Below are positions 29,412 to 38,738 of a DNA stretch of 64,000 nucleotides, piece by piece (the first letter of the stretch is position 1; each line of letters opens with the position of its first letter). The stretch is taken from the NCBI RefSeq assembly GCF_003129605.1, contig NZ_QBDX01000004.1, positions 186,001 through 250,000 on the forward strand, given 5' to 3'. The DNA comes from Hyphobacterium indicum (GTDB lineage Bacteria > Pseudomonadota > Alphaproteobacteria > Caulobacterales > Maricaulaceae). Both the position numbers and the translations under genes were made by a program. The notes beneath the pieces are model-generated. The model was not told where the DNA came from, made no database searches, and saw only the letters and a program-made list of their open reading frames with translations.

Positions 29412-29777
29412 CTAGGAGATATGGGCCTGATAGGCGGCGTCATCCATGAGACCGTCGAGCTGGCTTGTATCGCTCAGCTTCAGCTTCACGAACCAGCCAC
29501 CGGCGTCCGGGCTTTCATTGACCTTTTGAGGCTCGCCTTCCAGCCCGTCATTGACCGCCACGACTTCGCCGGAAACCGGCGCGTAGACCTCAGACGCGGC
29601 CTTCACCGACTCGACCACCGCCATTTCATCGCCCTGATCGAAGGATTTGCCGACCTCCGGAAGTTCGACAAACACGACATCGCCCAGTTGTTCGGCGGCA
29701 TAGGCGGTGATGCCGACCGTGGCGGTGTCGCCATCGACTTTCACCCATTCATGGTCCTTGGTGTATTTCACGCTCAT
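29412..29777 (-). CDS. gcvH: glycine cleavage system H protein
   Basis: 121 residues, standard length, with the lipoylated lysine at residue 59 in [19 protein letters not shown] and the N-terminal KYTKDHEWV. It shuttles the aminomethyl intermediate between P, T and L proteins. GGGGAGGA lies just before the ATG at 29777. It is 18 bases downstream of gcvT. Confidence 0.97.
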   Translation of the reverse strand: MSVKYTKDHEWVKVDGDTATVGITAYAAEQLGDVVFVELPEVGKSFDQGDEMAVVESVKAASEVYAPVSGEVVAVNDGLEGEPQKVNESPDAGGWFVKLKLSDTSQLDGLMDDAAYQAHIS

Positions 29778-29795
29778 CGCGTCCTCCCCTTGTGG

Positions 29796-30890
29796 CTATT
29801 CGCCCCGATAATACCGTTGTTCGACGAAAGGCATTTTCGTCACCTGTGCCGGCCGCGCCTTGCCGCGCAGCAGAATTTCAATCTCCGTCCCCGGGCTGGC
29901 ATGATCCAGATCGATATAGGCCATGCCCACCGGACCGCCGACCGTCGGACCGAACCCGCCGGAGGTGACGATTCCGATGCTCTGGCCATCCTTGACGATC
30001 TCGGCGCCTTCGCGGGCAGGCGCGCCGGCCATGGTGAAGCCCACACGCTTGCGCGCCGGCTTGTCGGCGAACATCTGCATCACCCGCTTCGCACCGGGAA
30101 AGTCGAGGCGCTCGCGGCGTGGCTTGGCCACCGCCCACATCAGCACGGCTTCCACCGGCGTCGTCTCCTCATTCATGTCATGCCCGTAAAGGCAGAGTCC
30201 GGCCTCCAGGCGCAGCGAATCGCGCGCGCCCAGACCAATCGGCTTGACCCGCGCATCGGCGAGAATCAGACGCGCAATGGCCTCGGCCCGGTCCGCCGGA
30301 ATGGAAATTTCAAACCCGTCCTCGCCGGTATAGCCAGAGCGCGAGACCCAAATCTCTGTCCCGTCCAGCGTGAACACACCGCACTGCATGAATACCAGCT
30401 TCGCCGCGTCCGGCACCAGCGCGCCAAAAACATCGGCCGCCTGAGGGCCCTGCAACGCGATCAGCGCGCGATCCTCTATGACGCGCAATTCACCCTTTCC
30501 GGCGGTATTCCTGGCAATATGGGCAAAATCATCAGCTTTGGTCGCCGCATTGACGACCAGGAACAGGCCATCATCACCGAACGGGCGAGAAACCATCAGA
30601 TCATCGCGAATCCCGCCCTGCTCATTCAGCAGCAGCGTGTATTTCTGTTCGCCGGGTGCCAGCGCCGAAAGATCCGCCGTGATCAGCTTTTCCAGCGCCG
30701 CCTCGTCGCCGGTATAATGCGCCTGGCCCATATGGGAGACGTCGAACAGGCCGGCCGCCGCGCGCGTGTGATTGTGCTCGGCCATGATGCCTTCGTATTG
30801 CAGCGGCATGTCATAGCCCGCAAACGGCGTCATCTTCGCACCCAGTGCGGTGTGAAGGTCATAAAGCGGCGTCCGCAGCGTATCGGTCAT
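29796..30890 (-). CDS. gcvT: glycine cleavage system T protein (aminomethyltransferase)
   Basis: 364 residues from the ATG at 30890: LRTPLYDLHTALGAKMTPFAGY and the folate-site region MPLQYEGIMAEHNHTR...GLFDVSHMGQ, with the C-terminal barrel YIDLDHASPGTEIEI. It transfers the methylene group to tetrahydrofolate. An in-frame start at 30914 is also open; neither has a strong Shine-Dalgarno. First gene behind the glycine riboswitch, so glycine should control the whole gcvT-H-PA-DUF2513-PB transcript. Confidence 0.95.
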   Translation of the reverse strand: MTDTLRTPLYDLHTALGAKMTPFAGYDMPLQYEGIMAEHNHTRAAAGLFDVSHMGQAHYTGDEAALEKLITADLSALAPGEQKYTLLLNEQGGIRDDLMVSRPFGDDGLFLVVNAATKADDFAHIARNTAGKGELRVIEDRALIALQGPQAADVFGALVPDAAKLVFMQCGVFTLDGTEIWVSRSGYTGEDGFEISIPADRAEAIARLILADARVKPIGLGARDSLRLEAGLCLYGHDMNEETTPVEAVLMWAVAKPRRERLDFPGAKRVMQMFADKPARKRVGFTMAGAPAREGAEIVKDGQSIGIVTSGGFGPTVGGPVGMAYIDLDHASPGTEIEILLRGKARPAQVTKMPFVEQRYYRGE

Positions 30891-30944
30891 GGTCTCGGGC
30901 CCCGTTACCGGCATGTCCGGATGGTCCGGACGGCCCCCGCTGTC

Positions 30945-31135
30945 TTGGGTGACCTGAGAGATTCCGCAAGAAGAAGGATGATCCCTCCCTTGCTTGCTCC
31001 GTCGGTGGGACGCTCTTTCAAGCGCCCGCTTTCCAGCGTTTCGTCATCCCGCGGTCCATCTGCCTGAGCGTTTCCGGGGCGGTTGCGCCTTCGGCGCCGG
31101 CCTTATTTGCCGGTCTCTCCCGCGGGGACGGGAAG
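30945..31135 (-). ncRNA. tandem glycine riboswitch
   Basis: On the minus strand the leader shows the first aptamer as GGGAGAGACCGGC, a GCGCCGAAGGCGCAACC core, then GGAAACGCTCAGGCA and GGACCGCGGG. A linker leads to a second aptamer with GAAAGAGCG, ACCGACGGAGCAAG and GCGGAATCTCTCAGGT. These are the conserved cores of the cooperative two-aptamer glycine riboswitch. It ends about 55 bases before gcvT and would switch on the gcv operon when glycine is high. No separate gene is needed to explain 30891-31191. Confidence 0.93.
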
Positions 31136-31141
31136 TGATGA

Positions 31142-31169
31142 GGTTTAGAGCGCGCGAATTGAGAGTCAA
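31142..31169 (-). promoter_or_regulatory. possible promoter of the gcv operon
   Basis: Read on the minus strand, TTGACT (31169-31164) is followed after 16 bases by TAAACC (31147-31142). The predicted start of transcription would fall a few bases before the first riboswitch aptamer, which is where it should be. The -10 is weak. Confidence 0.5.
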
Positions 31170-31191
31170 TCGCGCAAAACCGGGAAGCTGT

Positions 31192-32955
31192 TTACATTTT
31201 CTCCGGCGCGTCCAGCCCGATCAGTGACAGCGCGATCTCCAGCTGTTTCAGCGTGGTTTGCGCCAGCATCAGGCGCGAGGCGCGGATGGTTTCATCCTTT
31301 TCCGGCAGGATCGGGCAGGCCGCATAGAAGGACGAGAAGGCCTGTGCCAGGGCATAGACATGGTCGCAGACATGATTGGGCGCGCGCAGCTCATAGGCCC
31401 GCTGCAAGGCCGCATCAAACCCGTCGAGACGCCGGACCAACGCGGCCTCGGCCGGGTCGGTGATCCGGACAGGTCCGGCTGTCAGCCCTTCCGCTTCCGC
31501 CTTGCGCATGATCGATTTCACCCGCACCGCCTGATACAGGAGATAGGGGCCGGTCTTGCCTTCAAACGAGATGAAGCGATCGAGCTCGAAAATGTAATTT
31601 GTCGTGCGGTAATTCTGCAGATCGGCAAACTTGATCGCGGCATTGGCGACCATGCGTGCGACACGGTCGAATTCCGCAGGCGCCAGCTCTGACCCCAGCC
31701 CCGCCTCATTGAGCCGGGCCTTGGCGCGCTCGAATGCCTCATTGATCAGATCGGCGAGCCGGAAAGTCCCGCCCGCGCGCGTCCGCAGGCGCTTGCCATC
31801 CGGCCCGTTCACCGTGCCGAACTTGATATGTTCGAGCGAGCCTTCCTTCGCGAGCCCGGCCTTGTAGGCGGCGCGATAGACCTGTTCGAAATGATCGGAC
31901 TGGCCCAGATCCACGACATAGAGAATCAGGTCCGGGCCAACCGTGTTTTTCCGGTCCAGAATGGTGGCCAGATCGGTCGTGCCATAAAGCGCCGAGCCCT
32001 GCGATGAAACAAGAATGAGCGGCGCCAGCTCCTTCTTGTCATCGTCGCGGGCCACCCGCACTACCCAGGCACCGTCGGATTTTTCGGCCACGCCGCGCGC
32101 CTTGAAATCCGCGACCAGGTCCGGGATCAGCTCATTGACATCGCTTTCGCCCTTCCAAAGGTCGAAATGCACGCCGAGCGTATCGAAATCATGTTTCAGC
32201 GCCGCGATGGACACGGAAATGAAATGCGCCAGCAGCGCCCGGTAGCCGCGCCGCCCGGCCTGCAATTCGGCTGTCGCCTTGCGGGCCAGCGCCGCACGTT
32301 CGTCATCTTCCTTCGCAGCGGCCGCCGCTTGCGGATACAGCCGCGACAAGTCCTCGATCGTGACCGGTGGTTCGGAGGGGTATTCGCCCTCATAGGCTGG
32401 ATCGAAATAGGGCAGATCCGGCTGCTCGGCCTGCAGCTCGGTGACCAGCAGGCCCATCTGATACCCCCAGTCGCCGAGGTGAATGTCAGACACCACATCG
32501 TCGCCGCGAAAGCGGAACAGGCGCTGCAGGCTGTCGCCCAGCACGGAGGACCGCAAATGCCCGACATGCATCGGCTTGGCGACATTGGGGCCGCCGAAAT
32601 CGATCATCACCTTTCGCGGGGCCTCGACATGACCGGCTCCCGCCCGGTCATCGGCAGCGATGGCATTCGCCTGGCGTTCATAGACGTCCGCGGCTGGCGT
32701 GATGTTCAGAAAGCCCGGCCCGGCGATTTCCAGATCGGCGATCATCTCATCGCCACCCAGCTGCGCGGCAATCTCTTCCGCGACGGCCCGCGGCGCCTTT
32801 TTGGCCAGCTTCGCAGCCGCCATCGCACCATTGCATTGATACGGGGCGAGGTCCGGACGGTCGGATTCCGTGCACCGGCCCAGTTCGGCAGGCAGGCCAA
32901 CAGCATCGAACGCCGCACCGATACGGGCGGTCAACTGGTCAACAATAGACGTCAT
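31192..32955 (-). CDS. argS: arginyl-tRNA synthetase
   Basis: 587 residues from the ATG at 32955. Class I features: the HIGH-equivalent HVGH in NVAKPMHVGHLRSSVLGD, the N-terminal additional domain recognising the tRNA D-loop, and the KMSKS region as GPDGKRLRTRAGG, the lysine-displaced form usual for ArgRS rather than a defect. The ending LIGLDAPEKM is typical of the anticodon-binding domain. It lies four bases downstream of a lipoprotein gene and upstream of the riboswitch. Confidence 0.97.
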   Translation of the reverse strand: MTSIVDQLTARIGAAFDAVGLPAELGRCTESDRPDLAPYQCNGAMAAAKLAKKAPRAVAEEIAAQLGGDEMIADLEIAGPGFLNITPAADVYERQANAIAADDRAGAGHVEAPRKVMIDFGGPNVAKPMHVGHLRSSVLGDSLQRLFRFRGDDVVSDIHLGDWGYQMGLLVTELQAEQPDLPYFDPAYEGEYPSEPPVTIEDLSRLYPQAAAAAKEDDERAALARKATAELQAGRRGYRALLAHFISVSIAALKHDFDTLGVHFDLWKGESDVNELIPDLVADFKARGVAEKSDGAWVVRVARDDDKKELAPLILVSSQGSALYGTTDLATILDRKNTVGPDLILYVVDLGQSDHFEQVYRAAYKAGLAKEGSLEHIKFGTVNGPDGKRLRTRAGGTFRLADLINEAFERAKARLNEAGLGSELAPAEFDRVARMVANAAIKFADLQNYRTTNYIFELDRFISFEGKTGPYLLYQAVRVKSIMRKAEAEGLTAGPVRITDPAEAALVRRLDGFDAALQRAYELRAPNHVCDHVYALAQAFSSFYAACPILPEKDETIRASRLMLAQTTLKQLEIALSLIGLDAPEKM

Positions 32956-32959
32956 GAGC

Positions 32960-33523
32960 TCAGTCCTGGCCCTGACCGGCATCCACGCGGAAACGTTGGC
33001 CGGCGCGGTTCCATTCAATCTGTTCCGGGGTCAGGTCGAAACCGACAATGATCTCGAAATTGGAACCCGAGGTCGTTTCCCTGGCCCGCGGAATGGAAAT
33101 GCGATTCAGCGTTTCGGTCAGGAAGACCCGGTCCTGACCCGGTTCGAAGCGCACAGTGATCGGAAATTCCTCGCGATGGATCACGACACTATCGCGGCGC
33201 GTTACCGCCACGAAATAGGTGTAGGTATGCTCATTCCCCTGCGCCGCAGGACCACGGCCAAATCCGAAATCAATCTCCAGATTGGCCCTGATCGGCTCGA
33301 GCTCGTAATAGCGGCATAGCGAGCGCACACCATTGATCTCCCCGGTGAATCCGACGGAATCAATGGTTGCGGGTTGCTCAGTCAGTTCGACGACACGATG
33401 CGCATCGTACAAAGCCAAGGCGGAAGGGCAGGGTCCCGGATTGTCAGGAGCTTCGTTTATGGCACGATCTAACGAGCTGCAGCCAGCAAGGGCAATCGCA
33501 ATCAGCGGGACAAACAAGCGCAT
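32960..33523 (-). CDS. lipoprotein of unknown function
   Basis: 187 residues with a lipoprotein signal (MRLFVPLIAIALAGC, Cys 15). The mature part has a few regularly spaced Cys (GPCPSA, RSLCRYY) and a beta-rich pattern with TYTYFVAVTRRDSVVIHRE. I do not recognise a named family. It precedes argS by four bases and diverges from ispH, so it may be cotranscribed with argS. Confidence 0.75.
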   Translation of the reverse strand: MRLFVPLIAIALAGCSSLDRAINEAPDNPGPCPSALALYDAHRVVELTEQPATIDSVGFTGEINGVRSLCRYYELEPIRANLEIDFGFGRGPAAQGNEHTYTYFVAVTRRDSVVIHREEFPITVRFEPGQDRVFLTETLNRISIPRARETTSGSNFEIIVGFDLTPEQIEWNRAGQRFRVDAGQGQD

Positions 33524-33617
33524 GGGTGATGACTCCGGACGGACGCTTCACTAGATCAGGGTCTTACGATGCCTGATCAGCCGCCGCAACGCCACGACCG
33601 CACATGAAGGACAAGAA

Positions 33618-34565
33618 ATGACGCAGGAAAAACGCCCGATGAAAGTCTTGCTGGCCGCGCCGCGCGGATTTTGCGCGGGTGTGGACCGGGCGATCCAGAT
33701 TGTCGAACAGGCCATCACCAAATTCGGCACACCGGTCTATGTACGCCACGAGATTGTCCACAACCGGCATGTGGTCGAGCGCCTCGAGCGGATCGGGGCG
33801 ATTTTTGTCGATGAGCTGGACGAGGCGCCGGTGGACCGGCCGGTCGTGTTTTCTGCCCATGGCGTACCGAAATCCGTGCCCGAAGAAGCCCGGCGCCGGG
33901 AGATGATCTATATCGACGCCACCTGCCCGCTGGTTTCGAAAGTGCATGTCGAGGCCCAGCGCCATCATGCGGCGGGCATGGAAATTGTCCTGATCGGCCA
34001 TGCCGGCCATCCGGAAGTCGTCGGCACGCTGGGGCAATTGCCCGAAGGTGCCATCACCCTGGTTGAAACCGTCGGGGACGCCGAAAAATTCGAGCCCAAA
34101 GACCCCGCCCGGATCGCCTTCGCGACCCAGACAACGCTCTCCGTTGACGATACGGCCGAGATCGTGGCGGTGCTGCAAAGACGTTTCCCCGGCATTGCCG
34201 CGCCGCACAAGGAAGACATCTGCTATGCCACAACCAACCGGCAGGCGGCGGTCAAGACCATGGCCGAACCCTGTGATGTGGTGCTGGTGATCGGGTCGGA
34301 AACCTCCTCCAACTCCAAGCGCCTTGTCGAGGTCGCCCTGCGCGCCGGTGCCCGTAAGGCCGTGCTGGTGGAAGATGCCAGCGCCGTTGACTGGTCACTG
34401 CTGGAAACGGCGCAGACAGTCGGCGTCACGGCCGGCGCCTCGGCCCCGGAGCAACTGGTCGAGGATCTCATCGCCGCCATTGGCGCGCGCTATGATACGG
34501 CGGTTGAAGAATTGCGGGTGACTGACGAGAATGTGGTCTTCAAACTGCCCAGACTGGTTGCCTGA
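33618..34565 (+). CDS. ispH: 4-hydroxy-3-methylbut-2-enyl diphosphate reductase
   Basis: 315 residues; the last MEP-pathway enzyme, producing IPP and DMAPP with a cluster bound by three cysteines: [10 protein letters not shown] (Cys 19), [11 protein letters not shown] and [11 protein letters not shown]. The conserved glutamate-containing loop and [10 protein letters not shown] element are present. An AAGGAC stands seven bases before the ATG. It heads a short operon with a DUF1801 gene (2-base gap) and rnhA. Confidence 0.97.
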   Translation: MTQEKRPMKVLLAAPRGFCAGVDRAIQIVEQAITKFGTPVYVRHEIVHNRHVVERLERIGAIFVDELDEAPVDRPVVFSAHGVPKSVPEEARRREMIYIDATCPLVSKVHVEAQRHHAAGMEIVLIGHAGHPEVVGTLGQLPEGAITLVETVGDAEKFEPKDPARIAFATQTTLSVDDTAEIVAVLQRRFPGIAAPHKEDICYATTNRQAAVKTMAEPCDVVLVIGSETSSNSKRLVEVALRAGARKAVLVEDASAVDWSLLETAQTVGVTAGASAPEQLVEDLIAAIGARYDTAVEELRVTDENVVFKLPRLVA

Positions 34566-34567
34566 TC

Positions 34568-34996
34568 ATGAGTGACAACAAGACCCGGCCAACCGCCCTC
34601 TCACCCCGGGACTACATCGCCTCGATCGAATCCGAACGGCGGCGCAGGGAAGGCGAAATCCTGCTCGACCTGTTTGAAAAAACCACGGGCTGGAAAGCCA
34701 GGATGTGGGGCCCGGCGATTATCGGATTCGGTGAGTATCACTACAAATACGAAAGCGGCCGCGAGGGCGATTTTCTGGCCACCGGCTTTTCGCCGCGCAA
34801 GGCCAAACTCTCCATCTACATCCTGCCCGGCTATTCGGATTATTCGCCGATCCTGGCCCGGCTGGGCAAGCACTCTCACGGCAAGTCATGCCTGTATATC
34901 AACAAGCTGGACGATATTGATCTTGATGTGCTCGCCGAGCTGATCACTGCCGGCCTTGCCGATCTGTCCCGGAAATACCCGGTGAAACCCAGCTAA
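34568..34996 (+). CDS. DUF1801 domain protein
   Basis: 142 residues. The core [24 protein letters not shown] followed by [17 protein letters not shown] matches DUF1801/YdhG-like proteins, whose function is undefined. A basic leader ([12 protein letters not shown]) precedes the domain. It lies between ispH and rnhA, where many alphaproteobacteria have thrB. Its stop overlaps the rnhA start (TAATG). Confidence 0.82.
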   Translation: MSDNKTRPTALSPRDYIASIESERRRREGEILLDLFEKTTGWKARMWGPAIIGFGEYHYKYESGREGDFLATGFSPRKAKLSIYILPGYSDYSPILARLGKHSHGKSCLYINKLDDIDLDVLAELITAGLADLSRKYPVKPS

Positions 34997-35442
34997 TGGG
35001 CATGATCACGATTCATACTGACGGAGCCTGTTCCGGCAATCCGGGGCCCGGCGGCTGGGGCGCGCTGCTGGAATGGAAAGGCCATGAAAAGGAACTCTAT
35101 GGCGGCGAGGCCGAGACCACCAATAACCGGATGGAATTGATGGCGGCGATATGCGCGCTGGAAAGCCTGAAACGCCCGTCCACCGTCCGTCTGGTCACCG
35201 ACAGCGTCTATGTCCGCGATGGCGTCACCAAATGGATTCACGGGTGGAAGAAGAATGGCTGGAAAACAGCCGCGAAAAAGCCGGTGAAGAACGAGGATTT
35301 ATGGCGGCGGCTCGAAGAGGCTGCCCGCCGCCATGATGTCCGCTGGGACTGGATCAAGGGCCATTCCGGCGATCCCGGCAATGAACGCGCCGATGCCCTG
35401 GCCGTCAAAGGCCGGGACGAAGCCGGTGCCGGCCGGATATGA
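34996..35442 (+). CDS. rnhA: ribonuclease HI
   Basis: 148 residues with all RNase HI catalytic carboxylates: Asp9 in [15 protein letters not shown], Glu in NNRMELMAA, Asp in LVTDSVYV and Asp in GNERADALA, plus the flexible-loop His in WIKGHSGD. It cleaves RNA in RNA-DNA hybrids (primers, R-loops). The start is the ATG at 34996 or the next Met at 35002. It ends the ispH operon. Confidence 0.97.
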   Translation: MGMITIHTDGACSGNPGPGGWGALLEWKGHEKELYGGEAETTNNRMELMAAICALESLKRPSTVRLVTDSVYVRDGVTKWIHGWKKNGWKTAAKKPVKNEDLWRRLEEAARRHDVRWDWIKGHSGDPGNERADALAVKGRDEAGAGRI

Positions 35443-35477
35443 GGACCGGCACCGCAGTTTGATCGCCCGGCAGTCCG

Positions 35478-35972
35478 TCAGTTGCCCTCAACCCCGGCCA
35501 TGCCGTCATCCGCGCCGGTTTCGGCGGGAGCGGTTTCAGCTACGCTGGCTTGCGCGGCGGCCTCGGCGGCACGGCGCAGGACGGCATCGCATTCCCGTCC
35601 CTCATAGAGACCGTTGAGATAATACCACCGGCGTTCAGCAATCACCTGGCGGGCCTCCTCTTCCTCGCGACGGCGCTGCGCTGCCCGGCCGAGCATGCCC
35701 CCCACGGCCCCGATTCCCGGTATGGCGCGGCCCACACCCGAATGCAGAGCGCCCTGCATGGCAAGGCCGGTCGCGGCATTGATCGCCTGCTCGCTTGCGA
35801 ACACGCCACCTTCCGGTGCGCCGCCGAGAATTTCGGTGGCTTCATTGGCCGCCACGACAATTTCCGGACACGTCATCGCCGAATCGCCCAGCAGGATCAC
35901 CTGGCTTTGCTGCGCTGCGGCCGCCCCGCTGGCCAGCAGGCAGACTGCGGCGATGGATAGTGACTTGGACAT
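35478..35972 (-). CDS. secreted hypothetical protein
   Basis: 164 residues from the ATG at 35972, which has AGAGGAA seven bases upstream; the longer frame to 35993 lacks this. A signal peptide (SIAAVCLLASGAAAAQQ) precedes a mature region with a glycine-rich hydrophobic stretch (GVGRAIPGIGAVGGMLG) next to a very charged segment (AQRRREEEEARQVIAERR). Two Cys (MTCPEI, GRECDAV) might form a disulphide. Not recognised as a named family. Confidence 0.7.
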   Translation of the reverse strand: MSKSLSIAAVCLLASGAAAAQQSQVILLGDSAMTCPEIVVAANEATEILGGAPEGGVFASEQAINAATGLAMQGALHSGVGRAIPGIGAVGGMLGRAAQRRREEEEARQVIAERRWYYLNGLYEGRECDAVLRRAAEAAAQASVAETAPAETGADDGMAGVEGN

Positions 35973-36112
35973 GATGAATTCCTCTCTGTTCACACCGTCA
36001 GCAGGAGGAATATGGAATCCCGGCCCGGAGCGGCATCCCCTGTTCAGGGGAGGCGGCGGGCCGCGCCGGGCGCGCAGGCCGGGCGTTCAGACCGTTGCAG
36101 GCCGGATCCGGC

Positions 36113-36568
36113 TCAGGCAGGTTTCACGATCAGACGTGTGCCGTCCAGCGCTGCAACGACAACATTGGCCCCTTCGGCCAGATCGGATCCGTCCGCGGTT
36201 TTCGCCGACCATTCCGTGTCGCCATGGCGGACCCGTCCGCGGCCTTCGGTGAAACCGCCGACCACCGTCACCCGTTCGCCGACCAGATAGGTCGCCCGGG
36301 TATTCAGCCCGCTTTCCGGCGCGCTTTTCAGGAGCGGCTTCACGAAACGGTCGCCGAGAATGAGGAAGATCACGCCGAAGACGGCAAAGCTGAGCAATTC
36401 CACGGGCCAGCCCACAAAGCTGGCCAGCAGGGCGGTGACAAGAGCAGCGGCCGCCGGCCACAATATATAGGTCGTGCCGGTCAGCACTTCGGAGACCAGC
36501 AGGATCGCGGCAAAGCCCAGCCACCACCAGATATTCAGGCTGTCCAGAGCTGTGAGGATGATATCCAT
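36113..36568 (-). CDS. NfeD-family membrane protein
   Basis: 151 residues: three or four N-terminal membrane helices (WWWLGFAAILLVSEVLTG onward) and a C-terminal OB-fold domain from about residue 90 (LVGERVTVVGGFTEGRGRVRHGDTEW in pieces). NfeD proteins partner SPFH/stomatin proteins at membranes; here the SPFH gene starts just upstream, 12 bases away. The exact process they control is unknown. Confidence 0.9.
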   Translation of the reverse strand: MDIILTALDSLNIWWWLGFAAILLVSEVLTGTTYILWPAAAALVTALLASFVGWPVELLSFAVFGVIFLILGDRFVKPLLKSAPESGLNTRATYLVGERVTVVGGFTEGRGRVRHGDTEWSAKTADGSDLAEGANVVVAALDGTRLIVKPA

Positions 36569-36580
36569 GACCTTCCCTCC

Positions 36581-37552
36581 CTAGCCGGTTGGCGGAACGC
36601 TGCCGCGGTTCTGTTTGACGGCGCCCTCGGCGGCATCCTTGGCCGAATTGCGGGCTGCCTTGGCCAGCTCGCCGACCCCCATCACGGTCGAGACAATGTT
36701 CGAGAATTCCGCCGGAATGATCACGGTTTTCTGCTGATCGCTCTCGGCCAGCTTGCCGAAGGCCTCGACATATTTCTGGCCGAGGAAATAGTTGATCGCA
36801 TTGAGATCGCCTTCGGCAATCGCCTTCGACACCATCTCGGTGGCCTTGGCTTCCGCTTCCGCCGCCCGTTCGCGGGCTTCGGCATCGCGGAACGCGGCTT
36901 CCTTGCGGCCCTCGGCTTCCAGGATCTGGGATTGTTTTTCGCCCTCGGCACGGAGAATTTCGGACTGCTTCTGGCCCTCAGCTTCCAGGATTTCCGCGCG
37001 CTTCAGGCGTTCGGCCTTCATCTGCCGTGCCATGGCCTCGGTAATGTCCGGCGGCGGCGACAGGTCCCGGATCTCGATCCGCGTCACCTTCACCCCCCAG
37101 GGATTGGTGGCCGCATCGATCACCGACAGCAGCCGGGCATTGATATCATCGCGGTTGGACAGCACCTGGTCGAGATCCATCGAGCCGACCACGGTCCGCA
37201 CATTCGTCATCGCCAGATTGAGAATGGAAAAGTCGAGATTATCGACTTCATAGGCGGCCCGCGCCGCTTCCATCACCTGGATGAAGACCACGGCATCGAC
37301 CGATACCATGGCATTGTCCTTGGTGATCACTTCCTGCTTGGGCACGTCCAGAACGCGCTCGCGCATATTGATCTTGTACCCGACCTTGTCGAAGAAGGGG
37401 ATGATGAAGTGAAGGCCCGGGCCCATCTTCCGGGTGAAGCGGCCGAACCGCTCGAGCGTGTATTCCATGCTCTGCGGCACGACCTTGATGGTCGACGTGA
37501 CCAGGACAAGCGCCAGAAGAACGACAACGCCGATAAAGATCAAAGTGCCCAT
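36581..37552 (-). CDS. SPFH/stomatin-like protein (QmcA type)
   Basis: 323 residues: an N-terminal membrane helix (IFIGVVVLLALVLVTSTI), the SPFH/band 7 domain from about residue 22 to 190 (VVPQSMEYTLERFGRF, DVPKQEVITKDNA, VTRIEIRDLSPP), then an Ala/Glu coiled coil and NYFLGQKYVEAFGKLA. Such proteins assemble into membrane microdomains, often regulating proteases. It forms a two-gene unit with nfeD downstream. Confidence 0.93.
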   Translation of the reverse strand: MGTLIFIGVVVLLALVLVTSTIKVVPQSMEYTLERFGRFTRKMGPGLHFIIPFFDKVGYKINMRERVLDVPKQEVITKDNAMVSVDAVVFIQVMEAARAAYEVDNLDFSILNLAMTNVRTVVGSMDLDQVLSNRDDINARLLSVIDAATNPWGVKVTRIEIRDLSPPPDITEAMARQMKAERLKRAEILEAEGQKQSEILRAEGEKQSQILEAEGRKEAAFRDAEARERAAEAEAKATEMVSKAIAEGDLNAINYFLGQKYVEAFGKLAESDQQKTVIIPAEFSNIVSTVMGVGELAKAARNSAKDAAEGAVKQNRGSVPPTG

Positions 37553-37574
37553 GGGCCTTCACTCCTGTGTCAGA

Positions 37575-38057
37575 TTAGAGCTGGCCGAGCATGTGTTCGG
37601 CACTGGAGGTGCGGAAATCGCCCGGCTCTTCCGTGTTCAGTATCTCGACCACTCCGTCCTTCACCAGCATGGAAAAGCGCTGCGAGCGTGTGCCCATGCC
37701 AAAGCCGCTGCCATCCATGGTCAGGCCCGTCGTCTTGGCGAAATCGCCATTGCCATCAGCGAGCATCACAATGTCGTCGCCGACGCCCTGATCCTTGCCC
37801 CAGGCATTCATGACAAACACATCGTTGACGGACACGCAGGCGATGTCATCAACACCCTTGGCCCGCAGCTCGGCGGCTTTTTCGACAAATCCCGGCAGAT
37901 GCTTGGCCGAGCAGGTCGGCGTGAAAGCGCCGGGCACGGCAAACAGCGCCACCGTCTTGCCGGCGAAAACGTCGGACGTGCTTTTCTGGGAGGGGCCATC
38001 TTCCGTCATGATGCCGAACTTGACGTCGGGGAGGCGGTCACCTTTGGAAATCGTCAT
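37575..38057 (-). CDS. peroxiredoxin, Prx5 type
   Basis: 160 residues with the peroxidatic cysteine at residue 49 in PGAFTPTCSAKHLPGF and the helper Arg in GTRSQRFSML. The length and the VNDVFVMNAWGKDQG motif place it in the Prx5/AhpE-like group that reduces peroxides with glutathione or glutaredoxin. The closest neighbour in the same direction is the SPFH gene, 22 bases downstream. Confidence 0.93.
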   Translation of the reverse strand: MTISKGDRLPDVKFGIMTEDGPSQKSTSDVFAGKTVALFAVPGAFTPTCSAKHLPGFVEKAAELRAKGVDDIACVSVNDVFVMNAWGKDQGVGDDIVMLADGNGDFAKTTGLTMDGSGFGMGTRSQRFSMLVKDGVVEILNTEEPGDFRTSSAEHMLGQL

Positions 38058-38168
38058 ATTTCATGCTCCTCGCATTTTCTGTTATAATTCATGTCTGCCC
38101 GATCAAATCCCGCCTGAACAGCGGGAAATTGACTTTACCTGTCCCCGGATTCCGGCAAGCATACAGAT

Positions 38169-38735
38169 ATGGGCGAAGAAGGATATCTCACCGGCAAGCT
38201 GCTGATCGCAAGTCCTGCGATCGGCGATCCGCGATTCGATCGCGCCCTGATCTATGTCTGCGACCATGACGAGGACCACGCCATGGGCATCGCCATCAAC
38301 AATCCGGTCGAGGATCTGCGCCTGCCCGCCCTGTTCGGGCAGCTCGGCATTGAAAGCGACATCATCCTGCCCGACCGTGCCGTGCTGAATGGCGGACCGG
38401 TCGATGGCGATCGCGGTTTCGTCCTGCATACACCGGACTTTGCCCATGACAGCGCCACCATGCGGGTCTCGGGTAATATCTGCCTGACAGCGACGCGCGA
38501 GGTGCTGGATGCGATGGCGTCCGATCACCCGCCGCGGCAGGCCGTTCTGGCGCTCGGCTATGCCGGCTGGGGGCCGGGCCAGCTGGAGGACGAGTTACAG
38601 GCCAGCGCCTGGCTCGTGGCCGACCCGGAAGAGGGTCTGATCTTCGATGACCGTTTCGACGACAAATGGGAGCGGGCCCTGCAACAGATCGGCGTCGACC
38701 CCGCGCGGCTGTCCGCTATTTCCGGCCACGCCTGA
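38169..38735 (+). CDS. YqgE/AlgH family protein (UPF0301)
   Basis: 188 residues with the family core: LTGKLLIASPAIGDPRFDRALIYVCDHDEDHAMGIAINNP in pieces, GGPVDGDRGFVLH, and LGYAGWGPGQLEDEL. The family is conserved and of unknown biochemical role. It converges with the EAL-domain gene across three bases. Confidence 0.93.
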   Translation: MGEEGYLTGKLLIASPAIGDPRFDRALIYVCDHDEDHAMGIAINNPVEDLRLPALFGQLGIESDIILPDRAVLNGGPVDGDRGFVLHTPDFAHDSATMRVSGNICLTATREVLDAMASDHPPRQAVLALGYAGWGPGQLEDELQASAWLVADPEEGLIFDDRFDDKWERALQQIGVDPARLSAISGHA

Positions 38736-38738
38736 GCC

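Noticed and set aside
29328-31067. 579-residue plus-strand open frame
   Set aside because: It lies antisense to gcvT, gcvH and the riboswitch, all well supported; long antisense frames are common at this G+C.
31192-32955. ArgRS apparently lacks KMSKS
   Set aside because: Most ArgRS enzymes lack the canonical lysine there; GPDGKRL is the usual form.
36095-37813. 572-residue plus-strand open frame
   Set aside because: Antisense to the NfeD and SPFH genes; His/Arg/Gly-rich translation with no recognisable domain.
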